A stretch of DNA of 7,916 nucleotides, taken from JBFGWM01 sp041588495 (GTDB lineage Bacteria; Pseudomonadota; Gammaproteobacteria; Pseudomonadales; JBFGWM01). The DNA is taken from assembly GCA_041588495.1 (NCBI GenBank), contig JBFGWM010000129.1, positions 1 through 7,916 of the forward strand. The letters run 5' to 3'. The position numbers were made by a program, and so were the translations under genes. Below, piece after piece: positions 1 through 5,187 of the stretch. A model generated the notes under the pieces. That model worked only from the letters and a program-made list of their open reading frames with translations, ran no database searches and was not told the DNA's origin. Every line of letters begins with the position of its first letter. Position 1 is the first letter of the stretch.

Positions 1-26
1 AGAGGGGCGCCGCGCAGCGCCCCTCT
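1..26. repeat. GC-rich perfect hairpin at the window edge, possible terminator
   Basis: A perfect 10-bp inverted repeat, AGAGGGGCGC (1-10) and GCGCCCCTCT (17-26), encloses a 6-base loop. On the plus strand it is followed by CTGGTGCC with no T run, so it is not a good terminator in that direction. A T run on the minus strand would lie to the left of position 1 and cannot be seen. It is most likely an intrinsic terminator or transcript-end hairpin of something just outside the window; direction is undecided. Confidence 0.45.
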
Positions 27-188
27 GGTGCCCGTCCGGCATGAGGACAATCAGTCAGTTCTTATAACAATCTCTGGCCGAGGGATCTGACCCATGTCTT
101 CCTGGTTCGGTACCGTTTCAGCCAGCGAGGTAAACCGGCATTACAGAACCCCACTGTGCACCGATGTCCCCGCTAATCCGGGATGACC
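27..188. other. Gene-free spacer left of the RND gene terminator
   Basis: There is no convincing coding frame, tRNA or long repeat here. The only local symmetry noted is an 8-bp palindrome, CGGTACCG, at 108-115. On the minus strand, TTATAA at about 61-66 is AT-rich and could resemble a -10 box, but no matching -35 element was found. Nothing in this stretch can be annotated with support. Confidence 0.5.
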
Positions 189-216
189 AAAAAAAACCCC
201 GCCCGAAGGCGGGGTT
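189..216 (-). terminator. Rho-independent terminator of the YCF48-RND transcript
   Basis: Read on the minus strand, a 9-bp perfect stem AACCCCGCC/GGCGGGGTT closes a TTCG tetraloop (204-207) and runs directly into eight T residues (196-189, partly shared with the stem base). This is a canonical intrinsic terminator with the extra-stable UUCG loop. It begins 18 bases beyond the stop codon of the RND transporter gene, so it marks the 3' end of that minus-strand operon. Confidence 0.93.
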
Positions 217-233
217 GATTACTTCACCAGTTC

Positions 234-2858
234 TTACCACTCGTGTGAGGAGACTTTCGCCCCTTGCTTCACGAGTTCCGGCTTGACCATCTTCTCGGGG
301 TTGATCAGCAACCGCGCCAGGGCCGGCAACAGCGTGATCGATCCCACCATGTTCCACACGAACATGAAGGTCAGCAGGATGCCCATGTCGGCCTGGAACT
401 TGATCGGCGACCAGGCCCAGGTGCCGACCCCGATGGCCAGGGTCACGGCGGTGAACATGACCGCCTTACCCGTGGTCTTCAGGGTGTCGTAGTACGCCTC
501 CTGGATCGGGATACCCATCTGCAGGAAGTCCCGCATCCGGGTATAGATGTAGATCCCGTAGTCGACGCCGATACCGACGCCCACCGCGATCACCGGCAGG
601 GTGGCCACCTTGACTCCCATTTCCAGGAACACCATGAGGGCGTTACAGAGTACCGAGGTCAGGTACAGGGGCACGATGATCGCGATCACGGCGACGAAGG
701 AACGGAAGGTCAGCAGGACCATCACCGAGACCACGCTGTAGACCAGGATCAGCATCTTCACCTGGGCGACCGCGATTTCCTCGTTGGTGGCGCCTTCCAC
801 GCCCGCGTTACCGGCAACCAGCTGGTAGCGGATCATGTCACACGCATTGTACAGGGCCCGGTAGAGGTCGTACTCGAACTGCTCGTTCGCCTCCTTGATC
901 GCCTTGTCCGCGTCCTCCCGGGTCATGATCTCTTCGACCACGCGTTGCTCGTAGTCGGCGATCTTGCCGTCGCGGGTCGCCTCGAGTTCGGGACGAACCT
1001 CGGGCTCCTTGGTGACCTTACACTGGGCGATCTGTTCCTCTTCCTCGGGCGTCGGGTTGTACTGCTCCTGGAACTCGATGGTTGCATCGATCACCCGGGT
1101 CAGGGTCTCCGCCTTGTGGTCCTGCAGGAAGAAGATCACCGGGGCAAAGTCACAACTGCCGTTCATGAGGCCCAGTTCCTGGGCGTTCCCCATCGCCCCG
1201 TTCAGCGTGGTCTGGTCACGGGAGATGTTGTACCACTTGGGGTTGCCCTCGTTGAGGCCCACGCTGACCAGCTTGGCCACCAGCGCCAGGGAGGCTGCGT
1301 CCTGCACACCCTCGACGTTCTTCAGGTGCCACATCAGACGGCTGACACCCTCGACGAACGGGTACTGGGTACACTGCTGTTCCTTGGTGATGGCCATGAC
1401 CACGAACACGTCGGAACTGACCGAGTAGTTCTCGGTAATGAACTTGTTGTCGAGGTTGTAGCGGGAATCCGGCCACAACTCCGGCGCACCGTGATCGAGG
1501 TCACCGATCTTCAGGTACTGGCCGTACCACATGCCGAAGCCGAAACCGCACAGCATCAGCACCATGGAAACCGGGATCACCATCGGGTGGATCATGTACG
1601 AGAGGCGGCCCCAGAACTTCGAGTGATGTTCCTTGGCCTTCTTCTCGCGGGCGATTGCGCCCTTGCTGATCCCGACGTAGGACATCAGGATCGGCAGCAT
1701 GATGATGTTGGTGAACAGGATCACCGAGATACCGACGGTCGCCGCGATCGCCAGCTCCTTGATCACGTCGATCTCGATCAGCAGCAGGGTCGTGAACCCG
1801 AAGGCATCCGATGCCAGCGCGACGACACCGGCGACGTACAGGCCGCGGAACGCGTAGCGCGCCGCGGTCAGCGAGTCCGGCGTGTCCACCGCCTCGTGGG
1901 CCATGGCGCTCACAATCTGCACCCCGTGACTCACCGCGATCGCGAACACCAGGAACGGGATCAGCATCGAGTAGGGGTCAATGCCGTATCCCAGCAGGTT
2001 GATCAGGCCGAGCTGCCAGATCACCGCGACCACTGAACACAGGGTGGTGACCAGCGTCGCCCGTGGACAACGGGAATAAAGGTAGAGCAGCACAAGCGTG
2101 ATGGACACGGCGCCCAGGAAGAAGATGCCGACCACCGTCGCCCCGTCGATCAGGTCACCGATCTTCTTGGCGAACCCGATGATGTGGATCTCGATGTTGC
2201 CCTGCTGGTACTTGTCGCGGACGTCCTGTTCGAGCTTGTGGGAGAAATTCCGGTAGTCCAGCGGTTTCCCGGTCTCCGGGTTGATCGCCATCAGCGGCAC
2301 CCGGATGATCGTGGACTTGTAGTTGTTGGCGACGATCCGCCCCACCTCGCCGGAACGCAGGATGTTCTGGCGCAATTCCTCCAGTTGCTCCCGGGTGCCC
2401 TCGTAGGTTCCCGGGATCACCGGGCCGCCGCGGAAACCTTCCTCCGTCACCGCCAGCCAGCGCACGTTGGATGTCCACAGGGACTTCAGGCCACCCCGGT
2501 CCACCCCGGGGAGGTAGAAGACCTCGTCGTTGATCAGGCGCAGGGTTTCCATGTACTCCTTGGTGAAGATGTCACCCTGGGTCACTTCCACCGAGATGTC
2601 GATGTTGTTGCCGAGGCCGGAAAGGTTCCTCAGGTTGAACATCATGTTGGCGATGTAGGGGTGCTTGAGCGGGATCATCTTCTCGAAGCTCGCGCTCGGC
2701 TTGATCTGGCTCGCCTGGTAACCCATGAAACCCGTGAAGAGCACCAGGAACACGAGCACCACGAGGCGGTTGTTGAAGATCAACCGCTCCGCAAGCGGCT
2801 GCACTTCCGAGTGCAGTGGCGGTTCATGCTCGAGTTCTTCTGCGATTTCTTCGGCCAT
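234..2858 (-). CDS. RND superfamily (MMPL/HpnN-type) inner-membrane transporter
   Basis: An 874-residue RND-family protein, probably a proton-driven exporter of a hydrophobic or lipid-like substrate; the substrate is unknown. The layout is the duplicated RND plan. TM1 is at about 31-49 and the first periplasmic domain at about 50-235. TM2-6 lie near 237-261, 267-290, 297-320, 329-352 and 367-394. TM7 is at about 424-445, a second periplasmic domain at about 450-690, and TM8-12 lie near 700-718, 721-745, 749-773, 800-816 and 824-852. TM10 carries the Asp-Tyr pair (D766-Y767, in GVGIGVDYG) typical of MmpL/HpnN proton relays, while the matching place in TM4 is Ser-His (S310-H311). The second periplasmic domain contains a charged, coil-prone insert (about 580-670). 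The start is set by AGGAG (2870-2866), 7 bases before the ATG. It lies 72 bases downstream of the YCF48 gene on the same strand, so the two are probably co-transcribed, ending at the terminator at 189-216. Family assignment is firm, substrate is not. Confidence 0.92.
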   Translation of the reverse strand: MAEEIAEELEHEPPLHSEVQPLAERLIFNNRLVVLVFLVLFTGFMGYQASQIKPSASFEKMIPLKHPYIANMMFNLRNLSGLGNNIDISVEVTQGDIFTKEYMETLRLINDEVFYLPGVDRGGLKSLWTSNVRWLAVTEEGFRGGPVIPGTYEGTREQLEELRQNILRSGEVGRIVANNYKSTIIRVPLMAINPETGKPLDYRNFSHKLEQDVRDKYQQGNIEIHIIGFAKKIGDLIDGATVVGIFFLGAVSITLVLLYLYSRCPRATLVTTLCSVVAVIWQLGLINLLGYGIDPYSMLIPFLVFAIAVSHGVQIVSAMAHEAVDTPDSLTAARYAFRGLYVAGVVALASDAFGFTTLLLIEIDVIKELAIAATVGISVILFTNIIMLPILMSYVGISKGAIAREKKAKEHHSKFWGRLSYMIHPMVIPVSMVLMLCGFGFGMWYGQYLKIGDLDHGAPELWPDSRYNLDNKFITENYSVSSDVFVVMAITKEQQCTQYPFVEGVSRLMWHLKNVEGVQDAASLALVAKLVSVGLNEGNPKWYNISRDQTTLNGAMGNAQELGLMNGSCDFAPVIFFLQDHKAETLTRVIDATIEFQEQYNPTPEEEEQIAQCKVTKEPEVRPELEATRDGKIADYEQRVVEEIMTREDADKAIKEANEQFEYDLYRALYNACDMIRYQLVAGNAGVEGATNEEIAVAQVKMLILVYSVVSVMVLLTFRSFVAVIAIIVPLYLTSVLCNALMVFLEMGVKVATLPVIAVGVGIGVDYGIYIYTRMRDFLQMGIPIQEAYYDTLKTTGKAVMFTAVTLAIGVGTWAWSPIKFQADMGILLTFMFVWNMVGSITLLPALARLLINPEKMVKPELVKQGAKVSSHEW

Positions 2859-2930
2859 CGGTGGACTCCTGGCAATCAGTTCTTGGTTGTTCTCAGGTCA
2901 AGGGTGAGGCTTGTTTCTGCGACGACCCGG

Positions 2931-4079
2931 CTACAGTTCCCCGCCGGTCGCCTTCAGCAGCTCGACGCCGCCAAAACCGACAATGGCAATGTTGCCGTCG
3001 GCGGTGGTGGTTGCCGCCACCATGTCGATGCGGTTTTTCCGGGTACGGATATCAAAGCGTTGACCCCCGTCCCCGCTGTAGAGCACCGCGCCCTTGGTGC
3101 CGACCAGCAGCATGGTGTCGTCCTGGGTGCTGTACGCCGCGCCAAGCAGGGTCTGGTCCGTCTGCGAATCCACACGTTTCCAGATCTGGCCCTTGTCCTT
3201 GCTGGAGAACATGTTGCCGCGCAGGCCAAACGCAATGACCACGTCCTTATTGGTCACAACGATGCCGTAAAAGGACCCGGAATACGGCGTGATCAACGCC
3301 TCCCAGGATTGCCCCATGTCGGGCGAGCGATAAACCGTGCCGGCCTCGCCAGCGATGTAGATTTCCCCGTTGGGTGTCGCCGTGATCGCATTGAGGTGGA
3401 ACTCCAGTTCGACCGGGTCCCACTCCTCGCGGTTGGGATCCAGGTTGGGCATGACCACGCGCTTCCAACTGCGGCCGCCGTTGGTGGTCTTCAGCATCAT
3501 GCCGTAGGCGCCCACGGCCCAGCCCTCGGCGTCATTCGCGAAATAGACGTCCATCAGCGGCGTCTTGCTGCGCGAATTCCAGGCCTCGTTGACGTCGGTG
3601 TTGGGATCGTCGTCCTTGATGTTGCTGTGCTGCATCTCCCAGGTGGATCCGCCGTCGCGGGTGTGCAGGATCACCTGGTCGTGACCCACGGCCCACCCTT
3701 TCTGCTCGCTGACGAAATGCACGGCGTTCAGATTGGTGATGACCGGGACATCGCCCTGTTCCCAGGTCTTGCCGCCATCACGGGAGACCAGAATGTGGCC
3801 CTTGATTCCCACCGCGACGATGTTGTTGCCCGCACGCGTCACGTCGAGCAGCAGGCTTTCCTTGGCCAGTTCGGATTTTCTGGAGGGGATGTCGAACTGG
3901 TCAGGGATGCCCCGCGCTTCCACGACTCCGGCCGTCAGCACCAGGGCGGCGCTCAGCAACGCGCCGGCAAGCCGGCTTCCAAACGTGCCGCCGGGTCCCG
4001 TTCTGGTCCGCTTCTCCTCCCCGTTCAAGCCTGCGAATCTGAAAGGATTCCCCGAAGGGCGCGGTCTGGAAGGAACCAT
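2931..4079 (-). CDS. YCF48-type seven-bladed beta-propeller, exported (BNR/Asp-box repeats)
   Basis: A 382-residue YCF48/photosystem-assembly-factor-like propeller, probably periplasmic, acting with the RND transporter encoded next. Seven repeats can be counted, six of them with recognisable Asp-box-like turns: SRDGGKTW (99-106), TRDGGSTW (140-147), TTNGGRSW (198-205), SPDMGQSW (252-259), SKDKGQIW (293-300), SGDGGQRF (335-342); a final degenerate one is near 375-382. Repeated WAVG/VAVG/IAGE-type strands precede the turns. A hydrophobic segment (about 37-53) followed by VEA-R looks like a Sec signal peptide with cleavage near residue 55, though the n-region is unusually long (about 34 residues). 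I chose the ATG at 4079 because GGGG (4092-4089) sits 9 bases upstream. An in-frame ATG 15 codons earlier (4124) lacks a ribosome site. The name YCF48 reflects fold, not photosynthesis. From general knowledge, such genes often neighbour RND exporters in proteobacteria, with DUF1302 and DUF1329 genes that are absent here. Confidence 0.88.
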   Translation of the reverse strand: MVPSRPRPSGNPFRFAGLNGEEKRTRTGPGGTFGSRLAGALLSAALVLTAGVVEARGIPDQFDIPSRKSELAKESLLLDVTRAGNNIVAVGIKGHILVSRDGGKTWEQGDVPVITNLNAVHFVSEQKGWAVGHDQVILHTRDGGSTWEMQHSNIKDDDPNTDVNEAWNSRSKTPLMDVYFANDAEGWAVGAYGMMLKTTNGGRSWKRVVMPNLDPNREEWDPVELEFHLNAITATPNGEIYIAGEAGTVYRSPDMGQSWEALITPYSGSFYGIVVTNKDVVIAFGLRGNMFSSKDKGQIWKRVDSQTDQTLLGAAYSTQDDTMLLVGTKGAVLYSGDGGQRFDIRTRKNRIDMVAATTTADGNIAIVGFGGVELLKATGGEL

Positions 4080-4088
4080 CTTCTGTAT

Positions 4089-4094
4089 CCCCTT
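4089..4094 (-). promoter_or_regulatory. Ribosome binding site that decides the YCF48 start
   Basis: On the minus strand AAGGGG lies 9 bases before the ATG at 4079. The alternative in-frame ATG at 4124 is preceded by TATACTCTTTCGGTCT with no purine-rich site, so the shorter protein is preferred. Confidence 0.6.
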
Positions 4095-4134
4095 TTCTTG
4101 TTTGAGAATTTGAGGGTAGAGCATAGACCGAAAG

Positions 4135-4140
4135 AGTATA
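4135..4140 (-). promoter_or_regulatory. Possible sigma-70 -10 box upstream of the YCF48 gene
   Basis: On the minus strand TATACT matches TATAAT at five of six positions and stands about 55 bases upstream of the preferred YCF48 start. No good -35 hexamer is found 16-19 bases upstream, so this would need an activator or is chance. It competes with the more distant sigma-54-like site as the operon promoter. Confidence 0.25.
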
Positions 4141-4316
4141 GGTTACATCCTGTGGGTTCGCTGAAAGATTTATGCGCCACGGGACGTGTTCCGAAGGGCC
4201 GATCTGACGGGTCAAAATCTGGCCAATCACGCACGAATACAGTCCGGAAACCGGCGCGCACAGCTTGCCCGACGGGAGGCCCGGTGCACGGATCAGGATG
4301 GGTGTACGGGGACCGG

Positions 4317-4424
4317 AAAAGAATGGGCGGGCCGCGAGGAATGGTTCAGAGGGAGGAGTGCGGCCCGCCCGTGCGACTCAGAATAAAGAGAGTTCCAAGT
4401 TGGTACACTTCCACGATGTACGGT
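4317..4424 (-). ncRNA. Candidate small RNA or structured leader with anti-Shine-Dalgarno loop
   Basis: If transcription starts 12 bases below the -12 element of the sigma-54-like promoter, it begins near 4424 and after about 55 bases enters a perfect 11-bp stem (4325-4335 with 4360-4370). The 24-base loop, as RNA from the minus strand, contains CUCCUCCC, complementary to Shine-Dalgarno sequences. The stem is followed by ATTCTTTTCC, a weak terminator U tract. The product would be a roughly 108-base RNA, or the start of a long YCF48 leader if read-through occurs. Alternative: it is only the 3' terminator of the SRPBCC gene. Inferred from the layout; no known RNA family is recognised with certainty. 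Confidence 0.25.
4325..4370 (-). terminator. 11-bp GC hairpin, possible terminator or attenuator
   Basis: GGGCGGGCCGC (4325-4335) and GCGGCCCGCCC (4360-4370) are perfect reverse complements around a 24-base loop. On the minus strand the stem is followed by ATTCTTTTCC, which is a modest U tract; on the plus strand nothing T-rich follows at once. It lies 240 bases beyond the SRPBCC stop and about 246 bases before the YCF48 start, so it could insulate the two minus-strand genes. The long loop is unusual for a plain terminator. Confidence 0.4.
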
Positions 4425-4432
4425 TGTTGGAA
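4393..4432. repeat. Interrupted palindrome overlapping the sigma-54-like start region
   Basis: TTCCAA (4393-4398) pairs with TTGGAA (4427-4432), and GTAC (4403-4406) with GTAC (4418-4421), around an 11-base centre; GTTG occurs next to both GTAC elements. The outer right arm abuts the -12 element of the sigma-54-like promoter. It could be an operator or a foldable element, but arms of 6 and 4 bases may also arise by chance. Confidence 0.3.
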
Positions 4433-4433
4433 A

Positions 4434-4449
4434 AGCAAATACTTTGCCA
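4434..4449 (-). promoter_or_regulatory. Sigma-54 (RpoN) type -24/-12 promoter
   Basis: On the minus strand the sequence TGGCAA-AGTAT-TTGCT matches the sigma-54 consensus TGGCAC-N5-TTGCW with one mismatch, and keeps the diagnostic GG (4448-4447) and GC (4436-4435) exactly ten bases apart. It sits in an AT-rich gene-free region with a palindrome about 75 bases upstream of the predicted start, where an enhancer-binding activator could bind. It points toward the YCF48-RND genes, with a leader of about 345 bases to the YCF48 ATG. No activator gene of the NtrC class is seen in the window. Confidence 0.5.
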
Positions 4450-4488
4450 ACTTTTTGCGAGCCGGCTAAGTAACTGACGCAATTATTG

Positions 4489-4506
4489 AAACGGACAGTT
4501 CCGCTT
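4489..4506. promoter_or_regulatory. Palindrome upstream of the sigma-54-like promoter
   Basis: AAACGGA (4489-4495) and TCCGCTT (4500-4506) form 7-base half-sites around CAGT with one mismatch. The centre is about 75 bases upstream of the predicted start, a plausible place for an activator dimer. No binding protein can be named. Confidence 0.25.
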
Positions 4507-4609
4507 ATTTTTTCGCCAACACTCAGCGCACCATTGATGGGCAGGTACGGGCGCACATTTGCAAGCGGGCCCATTTTTGGTGCAATCGTGTGGGGTCGCG
4601 GGGTCCCGT

Positions 4610-5080
4610 TCAGGTTACCGCACGGTCCATGCATTCGAGACAGGCTTCCATAGCGCGACGAAAGAACACCTTGACGATGGGCAGGGTCACTGGCGCGGCC
4701 AGCGCCGAGCGCAACTGGAAACTGTAGATCCAGGTGACCCGGGTTCCGCCCTCCACCGGGGCGAACAGCCAGTCGCCCTCGGCGGTCTTCACCATCCACG
4801 AAAACGGCGGCTGGAACCCCTCGACCAGGCGGTAGCGGTGGCGTGACGGGCGCTCCAGGGCGAGGATCATCTCGGTGATCCGCGACCCGTCGCTGTTGTC
4901 CACGTAACGCAGGCGCCCCACCGCCGCTTCGCCGGGTTCGGCGAGGCTCACCTTCTCGACCGCGGGAACCAGGAGATTGCCGGGGAAAATGGTGTGGAAC
5001 ACGTCGGGATCGGTGGCGAAATCGTAGACTTTCTCCGGTGGTGCGGCGATGACCCGGCTGGCGCGGGTGGATACTTCCAT
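4610..5080 (-). CDS. SRPBCC (START/polyketide-cyclase-like) small-ligand protein
   Basis: A 156-residue cytoplasmic protein of the SRPBCC helix-grip fold, which usually binds hydrophobic ligands in a central cavity. The N-terminus STRASRVIAAPPEKVYDFATD (residues 4-24) is the typical first strand and first helix of this superfamily. It is followed by alternating beta strands (about 55-122, including RVTWIYSFQLR at 114-124) and a long C-terminal helix (about 131-155). Length is normal for the family and there is no signal peptide or membrane segment. The start is well supported: GAGGAG (5094-5089) stands 8 bases before the ATG. It is divergent from the AraC-family gene with a 107-bp shared spacer, so it is a natural candidate target of that regulator. 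Downstream there is a 530-base gap, so it is probably not simply co-transcribed with the YCF48 gene. Function is unknown: enzyme, carrier and coenzyme Q-binding-like roles all remain possible. Confidence 0.82.
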   Translation of the reverse strand: MEVSTRASRVIAAPPEKVYDFATDPDVFHTIFPGNLLVPAVEKVSLAEPGEAAVGRLRYVDNSDGSRITEMILALERPSRHRYRLVEGFQPPFSWMVKTAEGDWLFAPVEGGTRVTWIYSFQLRSALAAPVTLPIVKVFFRRAMEACLECMDRAVT

Positions 5081-5141
5081 GGCGAGCGCTCCTCGAAGCA
5101 GGCGGAAGCAGCGGAAATTGCGCCGCCGCGGTCGCGGTTCC

Positions 5142-5187
5142 GGTCTAGACTGGAGTGTTCATCCGGCCCGACCGCCAATTCTAGACC
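5142..5187. promoter_or_regulatory. Paired CTAG boxes, candidate operators
   Basis: GGTCTAGA (5142-5149) and TCTAGACC (5180-5187) are reverse complements of each other; both also contain the same-strand heptamer TCTAGAC, 36 bases apart, and the first is embedded in the 8-bp palindrome GTCTAGAC. The second box ends directly at the AraC-family start codon. The spacer is shared by divergent genes, so these are candidate sites for the regulator to bind and control itself and/or the SRPBCC gene. Confidence 0.4.

Larger units (their letters stand above)
4080..4609. other. 530-base gene-free region upstream of the YCF48-RND pair
   Basis: No frame here has a credible start, ribosome site and family resemblance. 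The part from about 4381 to 4540 is clearly richer in A and T than the genes around it. The region holds a sigma-54-like promoter (4434-4449), a TTCCAA/TTGGAA interrupted palindrome (4393-4432), a CGGA/TCCG palindrome (4489-4506), an 11-bp GC hairpin (4325-4370), and a weak -10 box (4135-4140). All are described separately. The size and density of signals suggest a regulatory region or an RNA gene rather than decayed coding sequence. Confidence 0.6.

Noticed and set aside
27..188. tRNA or small RNA gene in the left spacer
   Set aside because: No cloverleaf arms, CCA end or convincing promoter-terminator pair could be traced on either strand.
264..2036. 590-codon plus-strand open frame opposite the RND gene
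   Set aside because: It is the antisense shadow of a high-GC gene; the protein is His/Asp/Arg/Gln-rich with no family resemblance, and the minus frame encodes a complete RND transporter.
4025..4261. 78-codon minus-strand open frame over the YCF48 start
   Set aside because: It starts at GTG without a ribosome site and overlaps the YCF48 coding region in a different frame.
2184..4469. 761-codon plus-strand open frame spanning both the RND and YCF48 genes
   Set aside because: It crosses two well-supported minus-strand genes and their spacer, has biased low-complexity composition and no recognisable domain.
4371..4469. Small plus-strand frame starting at GTG 4371 after GGGAGGAG
   Set aside because: The purine run is part of the hairpin loop, spacing to GTG is too long (the stem lies between), and the 32-residue product resembles nothing.
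4293..4799. 168-codon minus-strand open frame overlapping the SRPBCC gene and the spacer
   Set aside because: It overlaps the SRPBCC coding sequence in another frame, has no ribosome site and no family resemblance.
5118..5151. TTGCGC and TAGACT on the plus strand as a sigma-70 promoter for the AraC gene
   Set aside because: The spacing is 22 bases, too long for a functional sigma-70 promoter.
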